64,000 nucleotides of DNA from Aestuariibacter sp. GS-14 (GTDB lineage: Bacteria; Pseudomonadota; Gammaproteobacteria; Enterobacterales; Alteromonadaceae): NCBI RefSeq assembly GCF_006494365.1, contig NZ_VHIP01000001.1, positions 642,401 to 706,400 of the forward strand, written 5' to 3'. Within the stretch, counting starts at the first letter, position 1; every line of letters starts with the position of its first letter. Position numbers and translations under genes: made by a program. Of the stretch, positions 26,770-35,761 are shown piece after piece. The notes beneath the pieces were generated by a model. It was not told the origin of the DNA and made no database searches. It saw only the letters and a program-made list of their open reading frames with translations.

Positions 26770-27330
26770 CTACAATGTTGTTGAGAACGACAGGCTGATG
26801 AAATCGTAGCCGGGATTCGGGCTTTTCAGACCGCCGTTGGAATAATGAAAATAGCGCAGGGTAACAGCATGCTCGCGCTCACTACCAAACCGATAGCCAA
26901 TCCCCAATCTGTCTTCAAACTGAAAATGCGTGCTGATGTCTTTGCCAGCAAACTGAGTATCATCCAACAGCGACACACCTATGCCAAATTCACCGTACAC
27001 GGCGCCATTGTAATTTTCGTAAAAGGTGTGTCGGAATACCGGAGAAAACGCCACTACAAAGTTGCTGTCGTAACGGCTGGGATCGCCGTATTCCCATAGG
27101 TTGATACTGGCTTCAAAACTCAAGTCCAGCGAGGGAAAATACTCGTGTAAATAATCGCTGTTGCGACGAAACGCCAGTTTTACCCCCTGCACATCGCCTT
27201 CGCCGCGAATATAATCAACCGATATCTCATCTGCCATGCCCACAGAGGGCACCGATAAAACAACCATTCCAGCGGTAAATACCGCCCTAAGCCATTGCTT
27301 AATTTTGCTCACTTTCATAATAACGTTCAC
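26770..27330 (-). CDS. pagL: PagL-like lipid A deacylase (acyloxyacyl hydrolase family)
   Basis: A 186-residue outer-membrane beta-barrel protein with a signal peptide (cleavage near GMA, residue 33) and the C-terminal PagL signature RYFHYSNGGLKSPNPG, in which His and Ser form the catalytic pair. It ends in an aromatic/beta strand pattern typical of barrel proteins. PagL removes the 3-O-linked acyl chain of lipid A, reducing endotoxicity and helping envelope adaptation. An alternative Met (MKVSK) lies 5 codons in. It stands alone between the thioredoxin and HD-GYP genes. Confidence 0.83.
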   Translation of the reverse strand: MNVIMKVSKIKQWLRAVFTAGMVVLSVPSVGMADEISVDYIRGEGDVQGVKLAFRRNSDYLHEYFPSLDLSFEASINLWEYGDPSRYDSNFVVAFSPVFRHTFYENYNGAVYGEFGIGVSLLDDTQFAGKDISTHFQFEDRLGIGYRFGSEREHAVTLRYFHYSNGGLKSPNPGYDFISLSFSTTL

Positions 27331-27550
27331 CCTAGGTAATTCAGATGACGCTATTTTCGGGGAAAGCCGGTTAACAAAATTAGCCGTTCGTCTGCAATGT
27401 TGAACCTGCCCTGTTAAGCCAACCTGGCATTTGACTTTTTCTACATAGCAAACAAAGTTGCTAGTTTTTTATACAAAGTTTCACTGTGGATGTTGAATGT
27501 TAGTCTGGGATAGGTCTAAATAGACAAAACAGGACTACAAGGAGCCTGCC

Positions 27551-29149
27551 GTGCCCGTCAGTCAGATTCTCGATGAATTGTTACGCGTAAGTGTGGCATT
27601 GTCAGTAGACAAAAATACCAAGCGATTACTGGAAACCATCTTGCTTGCTGCAAAAAAACTGGCAAACGCAGATGGTGGTACTATTTATTCGGTAAAAGAC
27701 GGCACGGAACTGGTGTTTGATACCCTGTTTAACGACAGCATGAATATGCATTTGGGAGGGTCATCTGACAGTGTGGTTACACTGAATTCCATTCCAATAT
27801 ACATAAATGGAAAAGTAAATACAGATGCCGTTGTAGCCCAAGCTGCCGCTACCGGAGAAGTGATCAATATTGCCAACGTTAGTGAGGTTCAGGGTAGTCA
27901 GTCTGATCGATTTAAAAGTATTGATAAGCAATTCAGTTATCAAACAATTTCCATGCTAACGATCCCGATGCAAAATCACGAAGGTGATTTAAGCGGCGTG
28001 TTACAGTTGGTGAATGCTCAGGATCCGCATGGCAATATTATTCCCTTCGATAACGACACTGAGCGGACAGTGGTAGCACTGGCATCGCTAGCGTCAGTTG
28101 CACTAACCAATCGTCAGCTTATAGACAACATGGAAGAGTTGTTTCAGGCATTTACCCGACTGATTGCAAAAGCAATCGACGAGAAATCGCCTTATACAGG
28201 CGGACATTGCCGTCGGGTCCCGGAGCTCACCATGATGATTGCAGAAGCCGTACATCGGCATGATGAAGGCCCCTTGGCGTCGTTTACCATGACTGACGCG
28301 GATCGACACGAACTGGAATTGGCAGGCTGGATCCATGATTGCGGAAAAGTCGCTACGCCAGAATACGTAATGGACAAATCCAAAAAGCTGGAAACGGTAT
28401 TTGATCGCATTGAACTGGTAAAAACCCGTTTTGCACTAGCCCATCAGCAAATCGAATTACGTTTTACCAAGGCCATGATGGACACTCAGGATACGTCTGT
28501 CAGAGCCGATCTTCAAACGCAAATGACAAAGGAACAAGCCCAGCTTGAGCGAGATTTACAGTTTGTGATCACGGCGAACACCGGCGGTGAGTTTATGCGA
28601 GCTGAAGATCAGGCGTATCTGGAGGACATAGCACGCTCCCAGCAAGTCAGTGTTGGAAATGAAACTGTGCCCTTGCTAACAGACAATGAAATTTACAACC
28701 TGAGAACTGCCCGTGGCACCTTAAACAGTGAAGAGCGCGCCATTATTAATCGTCATATGGATATTACAGTAGAGATGCTCGACACCTTGCCATTTCCCAA
28801 ACATCTCGCAAGAGTACCTGAGTTTGCCGGAGGGCATCACGAAAAAATGGACGGCACCGGTTACCCCAAACGACTCACCCGGGAACAATTGTCGATCCCT
28901 GCCCGAATCATGGCCATCGCCGATATTTTCGAAGCGCTGACCGCGGCAGATCGGCCTTACAAAGATGCAAAAAAAATCAGCGAGTGCCTGCGTATCATGG
29001 GCTACATGAAAATGGATAACCACATTGACCCGGATCTGTTCGATGTGTTTATTAAACAGCGGGTGTACGAGCAGTATGCGGCTGAATTTTTGAAGCCCGA
29101 ACAAATGGATGACATTGATTTGTCAAAAATACCCGGCTTCACCGCATAA
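27551..29149 (+). CDS. GAF / HD-GYP domain protein, predicted c-di-GMP phosphodiesterase
   Basis: Starts at GTG 27551 with AAGGAG seven bases upstream; 532 residues. Residues ~15-190 are a GAF domain; ~200-500 an HD-GYP domain with His219, the HD pair His262-Asp263 and GK, His402, and HHEKMDGTGYP (429-439). The residues needed for metal binding and c-di-GMP hydrolysis are all present. Between the HD and GYP parts lies a ~100-residue, charged, helical insertion (about 290-395) absent from the minimal domain. It is convergent, 40 bases apart, with the CHASE2 cyclase operon. Confidence 0.92.
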   Translation: MPVSQILDELLRVSVALSVDKNTKRLLETILLAAKKLANADGGTIYSVKDGTELVFDTLFNDSMNMHLGGSSDSVVTLNSIPIYINGKVNTDAVVAQAAATGEVINIANVSEVQGSQSDRFKSIDKQFSYQTISMLTIPMQNHEGDLSGVLQLVNAQDPHGNIIPFDNDTERTVVALASLASVALTNRQLIDNMEELFQAFTRLIAKAIDEKSPYTGGHCRRVPELTMMIAEAVHRHDEGPLASFTMTDADRHELELAGWIHDCGKVATPEYVMDKSKKLETVFDRIELVKTRFALAHQQIELRFTKAMMDTQDTSVRADLQTQMTKEQAQLERDLQFVITANTGGEFMRAEDQAYLEDIARSQQVSVGNETVPLLTDNEIYNLRTARGTLNSEERAIINRHMDITVEMLDTLPFPKHLARVPEFAGGHHEKMDGTGYPKRLTREQLSIPARIMAIADIFEALTAADRPYKDAKKISECLRIMGYMKMDNHIDPDLFDVFIKQRVYEQYAAEFLKPEQMDDIDLSKIPGFTA

Positions 29150-29189
29150 CCGAATAACGGTATTGCTGTTGGTTGCAAAATAAGAACGA

Positions 29190-31412
29190 CTATTTGTGTG
29201 TGTGAGTATAAGCACCGTCCCAGTTTTCCGGAGGAGGCGACTGGATAAAATTCTGGAGCCGTTCACCAAGCATTGTTACCAGTACTGGGTTGAATGTGTT
29301 GTTTTCTAAACGTGTTAAATGCTGGTATGCAACAAGAAATTCGCGCGCAAAGTACCACTCCATAATTTGATTGTATGCTTTTACAAACCCGAGATATTCT
29401 ACGCTGGCTAAGGAAGATACAGGTGAATACAGCGTCACCGGCGCAGCTTTCCCTTTTACTCTCACCCGGTCTACCGTGAGAAATGCCTGCTCAGGGCATT
29501 GAGCCTGGGTAAATTCACTCACCAGCATGCTGACACCATAAAACTTGGTCAAACCTTCCAGGCGCGAACCTAAATTCACGGCGTCTCCAATTACGGTATA
29601 ACTACGCCGGAAGTCTGAACCCATGTCGCCTACGTTCATCTCACCGGTATTAATACCAATGCCTATTTCAACGGTAGGCCTCCCCGCTGCTCTGAATTTG
29701 TCATTTAATGGTTTTAGTGCTTCCAGCATAGCGAATCCGGCTTTTACGGCCTGACTGGCATGCATGGAGTGAGTAAGGGGCGCTCCCCAAAAAGCCATTA
29801 CCATATCGCCAACATATTTATCAATGGTACCTTCATGTTCAAGAATGGCTCGGGTTATTGGCGAAAAAAACTCGTTTAGCCATTGCTTGAGCTCAGATGC
29901 GGTCATGGTTTCAGAAATACTGGTGAAGCCGCGAATATCACTAAAAAGTACAGTAAGTTCCTTTTTTTCGCCTTCCAGATTCCAGGCATCAGGCTGCGCC
30001 AATATCTGATCGATGTGCGCCGGTGGAACATAGGTATCAAAGATGGCTTTAACCTGCCTGCGTTGACGGTTTTCATGAAAGAAGCCACGGCTGATATACC
30101 AAAACGCCATCATTACAGACAACAGTATCGGACTGAACAAAGGCAGTGAAATTTGCCACACTATCCATACCAGTATATTGCCCCCTATTGCGGTAAGAAT
30201 AATCAGCAACGCCAGCAAACTTGTCATTATCGGCGTTTTACCCCGTAATAATAGACTGGTAAGAATACCTAAAATCAACAATTGCAGCAGTATTGCTTCA
30301 CGCCACCAATCCGGGAAAACCGGGATCACACTGGGATTAGCCAACGCGTCAAATAGCGTCGCTTGAATTTCCACACCAGGAAAGCCCAGTTCTACTGGCG
30401 TAGAGCGCAAATCTGCCAGGCCGGTTGCAGACGTTCCAACAAATACCACGGCCTGGTCAAACCGGTTGTCCTGAACAGTATTAGTGAGTAAATGAACCGC
30501 CGACGTGTACTGATAAGTACGGGCTTTACCTCGGTACGGGATCAGGATCCGCCCCTGCTCGTCGGTACTTATTGTTTGATTACCAATTAGCAGTTTAGTG
30601 AGATAGGCGTTGGAGTCAGACACTTCCCATAATGGTTGAACGGTATCAGCAAGGCTGTATACCCTGAACGCATCCAGTGCCAAAGACGGTACTAACACAC
30701 CATCAACACTGGCCACCAACGCGCCCCGACGAACAAATCCATCTGGATCCTCAAAGGCATTCATAAAGCCTTGTCCCAAAGCTACGTCGTTAAATAGCGG
30801 CCAAACCCCTGCATATCCGCTAAAGTTAACCATATTTACAGGTAAATCAGGTGTATTCTGAAGTAAACCATCGGGTTGCAGGATGCCGGTTTTTAATCCT
30901 CGTTGATAGCCCGGATCAGCGTCCCGGTGCAACAGCACGGGCAACACAACCTCGCTGCCTCCCAGTGACTGTGCAAAAACAGAATCGAAATCATAGTCAT
31001 CAATTAACGATTGCTTTTCGGCCTCAGAAAGTGTCTGTAATTGAGGGGCGCCCAGTAAGTGCGTAATACCGTTAGGCTGGGGCTCTGCAAACAGAATATC
31101 CATGACTATCAGAACTGCACCCTGCGCTGTTAGTGCGTCAACCAACTGCGCAAACCGCTCTCTGGACCAAGGCATTCGGCCGACCTGACTCAAACTCAGT
31201 TCGTCTATGTCTACTATCTGTACATTCGTGACGGTATCTGGCCAGGGAGGTAAAAAGCGGATTTTTAAATCGTATAGCAAGCCATCAACGCGTTCACGAG
31301 GGGCAGCTATAGGAGACCATTGAATAATGGCAAACAAAATAATGCCAATTACCATTGCAACCGGTGTTATCCATTTCACATACTGACGGGGCGACCTACG
31401 ACTAACAGGCAT
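29190..31412 (-). CDS. CHASE2-domain adenylate cyclase
   Basis: 740 residues: N-terminal membrane helix (about 14-31), large extracytoplasmic CHASE2 sensor (about 35-365), three more membrane helices (about 370-440), and a cytoplasmic class III nucleotidyl cyclase (about 480-665). Cyclase motifs: LFSDIRGFTSI (first metal Asp), GTIDKYVGDMVMAFWG (adenine-selecting Lys and second metal Asp), YTVIGDAVNLGSRLE (Asn and Arg of the transition state). The choice of Lys suggests cAMP and not cGMP. Its ATG overlaps the upstream stop by one base (TAATG). Last gene of the TPR/FecR/Ig/cyclase operon. Confidence 0.93.
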   Translation of the reverse strand: MPVSRRSPRQYVKWITPVAMVIGIILFAIIQWSPIAAPRERVDGLLYDLKIRFLPPWPDTVTNVQIVDIDELSLSQVGRMPWSRERFAQLVDALTAQGAVLIVMDILFAEPQPNGITHLLGAPQLQTLSEAEKQSLIDDYDFDSVFAQSLGGSEVVLPVLLHRDADPGYQRGLKTGILQPDGLLQNTPDLPVNMVNFSGYAGVWPLFNDVALGQGFMNAFEDPDGFVRRGALVASVDGVLVPSLALDAFRVYSLADTVQPLWEVSDSNAYLTKLLIGNQTISTDEQGRILIPYRGKARTYQYTSAVHLLTNTVQDNRFDQAVVFVGTSATGLADLRSTPVELGFPGVEIQATLFDALANPSVIPVFPDWWREAILLQLLILGILTSLLLRGKTPIMTSLLALLIILTAIGGNILVWIVWQISLPLFSPILLSVMMAFWYISRGFFHENRQRRQVKAIFDTYVPPAHIDQILAQPDAWNLEGEKKELTVLFSDIRGFTSISETMTASELKQWLNEFFSPITRAILEHEGTIDKYVGDMVMAFWGAPLTHSMHASQAVKAGFAMLEALKPLNDKFRAAGRPTVEIGIGINTGEMNVGDMGSDFRRSYTVIGDAVNLGSRLEGLTKFYGVSMLVSEFTQAQCPEQAFLTVDRVRVKGKAAPVTLYSPVSSLASVEYLGFVKAYNQIMEWYFAREFLVAYQHLTRLENNTFNPVLVTMLGERLQNFIQSPPPENWDGAYTHTHK

Positions 31413-34400
31413 TACAACTGTGCTACATCGGTGGTCAGAAACACTCTGGCTCTTGCTTTATATCCCGTTTGATCGCTTACCTCATAAAGAAAGCTGTCGT
31501 CGCCGCTATACCCCGAATCGGGCACATAAATAAATGTTCCATCCGGATTCAGTGTTAACGCACCGTGCTCTGGCGGAGTGATCAGTGATGCAATAAAGCC
31601 ATTCAATTTTCCGCCGTTAATAAAAGACAGCTCCATTACTGGGGTGTTTCGGTTATTCACTACGTATAAGCGGTCGCGTTCCTGATTAATCGACAGTCCC
31701 GACACACTGCTGGCTGCAGACGGCAAATCGTAATACCGCACAAGCGTACCCGTTCGGGTAAACTCAGCTATTCGGCCTTCCAGGCTGCTAACCAGATACA
31801 GATTTCCGGTTACGTTATTGATATCAATGTCACCAAAACTGACATTAAACAACTGATTATCCTGGTTAATCGCAAACTGATTAATAATTAAACCGGTTTG
31901 CGGATCAATTTCTGCAATCGTATTGCCATTGTTGGTGCCTGGCACATTATCCTGCAGCAAGAAAAGGGATTCTGATACCGGATTATACGCTCCCCCCACC
32001 ACATGACTGTTACCAAAACCGGTATTCAGCGAGACCAGCTCGGAACCTGTGTCCGGATCTAACGCATACACCTCAGCCTCAGCAGTTTCGCCGTTAAACA
32101 CCAATAGGGTTCCCTGCGGGACCAGCGTATTCCCCAGGGTGAAAGCTATCGGGGCAATATCCATGTCGGCATCATTAGCGGGCTCTCCCGGCCAGGAAAA
32201 AGAGCCCACCGACGATCCGTCTCGTTTGGTGATGGTAATAGTAGTACCCATCGCCGTGTACGTGAATATGTGTTGGGTAAGTTCATTTACCGCCAATGCA
32301 ACAGGTTGCGACAACGAATTAGCAAACGTATTGCGCACCATCAAACTGTCGCCTGCAACCGGAATATCGCGGTCTGTATCATTATCCAACACAGATTCAG
32401 ACGTCACCAGCGTGGTATCCTGGGCATACACAAAGGTATCTTCTATGGCAATTGCCCTGCCACTCACGTCGGTCATGGCAAAGCCATTAACTTCTACCTG
32501 GAGGAAATCCATTGGGGCATTTAACGTGGCGTTATTATACAAACCTACCCTGCCTATCCGGCAGGTTTCATTGCTGGGTATCCCGGTACAAGTTTGTTGC
32601 GGCACGATGAAGGCACTAAAGTTTACCAGCGTCCCAAAATTATTATCTGGCCAGGAAGACACGATCATGTCTCCATCATCAGTAAATAAATACAGGGTGA
32701 AAGTGGCGCCATTTAACGCTGAGAGGAAAACACTGTCACTGCCTGCAGTACTGGACTGGGCCATCACAGTGGAATCGCCGGTCCCCGGATAGGCCATAAT
32801 GAACGAGTAAGTACCCTGTTGAAACGGCTGTCTGCCAGAACTGGCCGTTTCGGAATACCGGCCAGACATAGTGCAGGTAGTATTGGTTAATGACACACAA
32901 TCGCCAATGCGGTACAAGCCGGTACCTACGCCACTTCCCGTTGAAGTTTCGCCCCGCCCGATGTAATCAAACTCGCCGGTCATGGAGGAGGAATCGGCAA
33001 ACAGATTATTGGTTAAATCGTCTACGGTGAGTGTTACCGTTGCGTTGGCGGTTAAACCGCTGGTGTTGATGACTTCATATACAAAGCTATCCGTACCGGT
33101 GAAGCCGGAATTTGCTGCATAAACAAACCCGCCTTCTGCGTCCAAAGTAACAGTACCTGATGCAGGAGGCGTAACAGGCGTGGTAGAAACCTGCAATCCC
33201 AGATTGCCAGGGTCGGTATCGTTTATCAGCACCCCGCTGCTCTTGTGAATAGAGACCGTCGCATTCTTCACTAAGCGGTAAAAATCCGCAGCCGGTGCAG
33301 GTGACAATGGTGCTGAGCTTACCGTAACGGTAACCGTTGCCTGTGCCGACTCGCCATCCGGGTCAACTGCGATATAGGAAATGGTATCAGTGCCATTGAA
33401 GCCTGACGTTGGCGTATAGGTCAGAGTTTGATCGTTATTAATAATAACAGCGCCATTTACAGCAGTAGCGCTGCTGACAGCGAGCGCGTCACCATCAACA
33501 TCAAAGTCATTTGCCAGCACATCTATGGTTATCGCTGCCCCCGATGACACGCCGCTGTCGTTATTCGCTGTTGGCGGATCGTTAATGGGCAGTACCGTTA
33601 TGTTTACTGAAGCACTGGCACTGTTGCCCGCACTGTCTAACACAGAATAAATAACGGTATCGGTTCCAACATAGTTTGCGAGAGGCTGATAGGTAATGTG
33701 TGACGGGGTAACCGATACCATGCCGGTTGTCGCACTGGCATCGTCTATTGTAATCGCGTCGCCGTCCGGATCGGTGTCGTTATCCAGAACCGAAATGACT
33801 ACAGAGGTATCTTCGTCTAACGTAACATCATCATCCTGTAAAACAGGTGGTAAATTGGTATTGCTGCCACCGACAATTTCAAATTCCCCGGAAAATGCCG
33901 CTTCGCCACTGCCATCTACGCCAGTGATCAGCACATAATAAGTAAGTTGGGGTTGCAAGCCTGTTATCGTGATTTGGGTATCTTCAAGTGCTAATCTGGC
34001 ATCACCATTGTCAAGGTTGGTAAAAGTAAGTTGGTTTACGCCGGGTTCAGTTGCCAGGTAAACGTTGTAACGCAATAAACGAGAATCTGCGCTCCAGGTT
34101 GCCGTAATACTGCTTCCATCGGTACTGCGCTCAATCACAATGTCCTGGAGTAAGATAGGCTCCCAGTCTACTGAATCTGTGTGAAAATCTGTAGTTGTGC
34201 CCAGTGTGTCTGTTACGGTTAATGTCAGCGTGAGTTGTCCAGCCGCAGCACCATATAAGTACGGACTAATCCCGCCGATGATGTCTGAAAACACGGTACC
34301 GCAATTCGCTGCGCCTTCACATATCAGGGCGCTTTCAGTTCCATCCCCAAAGCTCAGTGTAATGCGGCTGATTCCATCCGCATCTGATGCGAATACGGTT

Positions 34401-34570
34401 AATTGCAACGCACCGGTAATGGTTGCAGAATCAGAGTTCAGCACAAAGTAACCTTCACTGCTCTGACCAACCTCAGGTAGTTCAGGTGCTTGCGTCTTGT
34501 ACTTGCCACGGCTATCACAACCACAGAGGATAACGCTGGCGATAATCAGAAATAAACAACTAGTACGCAT
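31412..34570 (-). CDS. Large lipoprotein with FN3-like, cadherin/Ig-like (Big_9) and nested propeller-like regions
   Basis: 1052 residues. A lipoprotein signal ends in ILCGC (lipid Cys near 18). An FN3-like module (~140-230) is followed by three Big_9-type modules (VLDNDTDPDGDAITI, VLANDFDVDGDALAV, VLINDTDPGN; ~235-515), a region of unknown fold (~520-690), and a last Big_9 module. The last module is split: it starts at SVLDNDTDRD (~715) and resumes at ITPPEHGALTLNPDG (~990), with ~240 residues of repeated beta-rich sequence, NHL/propeller-like, in between. Probably a surface or periplasmic adhesin/ligand-binding protein; it feeds into the CHASE2 cyclase gene. Confidence 0.8.
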   Translation of the reverse strand: MRTSCLFLIIASVILCGCDSRGKYKTQAPELPEVGQSSEGYFVLNSDSATITGALQLTVFASDADGISRITLSFGDGTESALICEGAANCGTVFSDIIGGISPYLYGAAAGQLTLTLTVTDTLGTTTDFHTDSVDWEPILLQDIVIERSTDGSSITATWSADSRLLRYNVYLATEPGVNQLTFTNLDNGDARLALEDTQITITGLQPQLTYYVLITGVDGSGEAAFSGEFEIVGGSNTNLPPVLQDDDVTLDEDTSVVISVLDNDTDPDGDAITIDDASATTGMVSVTPSHITYQPLANYVGTDTVIYSVLDSAGNSASASVNITVLPINDPPTANNDSGVSSGAAITIDVLANDFDVDGDALAVSSATAVNGAVIINNDQTLTYTPTSGFNGTDTISYIAVDPDGESAQATVTVTVSSAPLSPAPAADFYRLVKNATVSIHKSSGVLINDTDPGNLGLQVSTTPVTPPASGTVTLDAEGGFVYAANSGFTGTDSFVYEVINTSGLTANATVTLTVDDLTNNLFADSSSMTGEFDYIGRGETSTGSGVGTGLYRIGDCVSLTNTTCTMSGRYSETASSGRQPFQQGTYSFIMAYPGTGDSTVMAQSSTAGSDSVFLSALNGATFTLYLFTDDGDMIVSSWPDNNFGTLVNFSAFIVPQQTCTGIPSNETCRIGRVGLYNNATLNAPMDFLQVEVNGFAMTDVSGRAIAIEDTFVYAQDTTLVTSESVLDNDTDRDIPVAGDSLMVRNTFANSLSQPVALAVNELTQHIFTYTAMGTTITITKRDGSSVGSFSWPGEPANDADMDIAPIAFTLGNTLVPQGTLLVFNGETAEAEVYALDPDTGSELVSLNTGFGNSHVVGGAYNPVSESLFLLQDNVPGTNNGNTIAEIDPQTGLIINQFAINQDNQLFNVSFGDIDINNVTGNLYLVSSLEGRIAEFTRTGTLVRYYDLPSAASSVSGLSINQERDRLYVVNNRNTPVMELSFINGGKLNGFIASLITPPEHGALTLNPDGTFIYVPDSGYSGDDSFLYEVSDQTGYKARARVFLTTDVAQL

Positions 34571-34585
34571 CCGCTTGCTCCCGCC

Positions 34586-35761
34586 CTAAGGCTTGTCCCT
34601 GATCAGAAAAGTACCACCTGCCTGAATATCTGGCTGCTCTTGCTCCGATAATGCAAAATTCCCGAGGATAGCGCTTTCATTATCAATGAATATGCCGTCA
34701 AGTACACCTCGCGCAATCTGATTATTGTGTGATGCAAAGTTAATCGAAACATCCAGCCCCTGAGTATCTATGTTGCCATTAAAGGCAGCAAACCATGCCC
34801 CCCCCTCATCGTTGAATGACAAATTTCCGGTTGTAATTCTAGACGCACTAAAATCAACAGACATCGACATCGCAAAGTCACTCGCCAGTCCCTGGGTACT
34901 GGTCAAAGAAGCAAAAATAACATCATCAAAAACAACCTGTCCCGACCGATTGAAGGTCTCGCCTTCCGACAATATCCAATCACCAGTAATGAAATCATTA
35001 TTTACATGCGCATCATTGTGATCTACCAACTCAGACAACGACAACATTGCGAATTCAAACGGGTAAGCCGTCAGCGTTTCAAACTCCCTGGTTCGGCTAT
35101 GACCTTTGGCAAACGCAGTAGGGGGCGCTAACAAAAATTCAACGGTGCCGTCGGCATGCACAACCGCAAACTGAAATTGCTGAGTTGGTCCCAAAGAAAA
35201 CGCCGGTTGGACTGTACCCGTTGACACCCTGACATCTATGATCCCATTCCATGCAGCCAGAAACAGGTCGCTATTGCGCATTTCTGCTTCATAATGCGTG
35301 CCTCTCACACCAATAGAGGCAACAGGGGTAGTTAGTTGGTAATTGTCACTGGATTGTTGTATTAATCCCGTCACCGTTCTCAGCCCCCCCTTCAGCAACG
35401 ACATTCGCACCTTGCCTTCCCGGGAACTGGGATTAAATTCATAGTCCAGAATATTCAGTTCGCTGTCTTCCTGTAAGGACAGCATACCGCCATCCGCCAT
35501 TCGCAGTTGAGCGGCACTGTTGATACCTGTAGCCACAAGATCCTGCATAAACACGGGATCACGACGCGACAACTCGCGACGTTGTTGCGGATCAGTCGCA
35601 ATCACATCTCCGCGCGCCATGATAGTTTTTCCTGCCTGCTGAGACTCTTCAGTTTGTGCCTGTACCGATGTCACTGCAAAAGCGACGCTGACCCAAACAG
35701 CGGTCAGTACTCCACACATCATTACCCGGGAGGTTAAAACTGGTATGTTGCGCGCAGCCAT
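34586..35761 (-). CDS. FecR-domain exported protein
   Basis: ATG at 35761 is used, as AAGGAG precedes it; the frame opens earlier inside the upstream gene. 391 residues: signal peptide (about 1-36, SVQAQ), then a FecR domain (about 45-200) with DPVFMQDLVATG, LRMADGGMLSLQEDSELN and TTPVASIGVRGTHYEAEM. The C-terminal half is beta-rich without a recognised family. There is no adjacent FecI sigma factor. FecR domains next to CHASE2-cyclase genes are a known association and may pass a ligand signal to the CHASE2 domain. Fifteen bases separate it from the lipoprotein gene. Confidence 0.88.
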   Translation of the reverse strand: MAARNIPVLTSRVMMCGVLTAVWVSVAFAVTSVQAQTEESQQAGKTIMARGDVIATDPQQRRELSRRDPVFMQDLVATGINSAAQLRMADGGMLSLQEDSELNILDYEFNPSSREGKVRMSLLKGGLRTVTGLIQQSSDNYQLTTPVASIGVRGTHYEAEMRNSDLFLAAWNGIIDVRVSTGTVQPAFSLGPTQQFQFAVVHADGTVEFLLAPPTAFAKGHSRTREFETLTAYPFEFAMLSLSELVDHNDAHVNNDFITGDWILSEGETFNRSGQVVFDDVIFASLTSTQGLASDFAMSMSVDFSASRITTGNLSFNDEGGAWFAAFNGNIDTQGLDVSINFASHNNQIARGVLDGIFIDNESAILGNFALSEQEQPDIQAGGTFLIRDKP

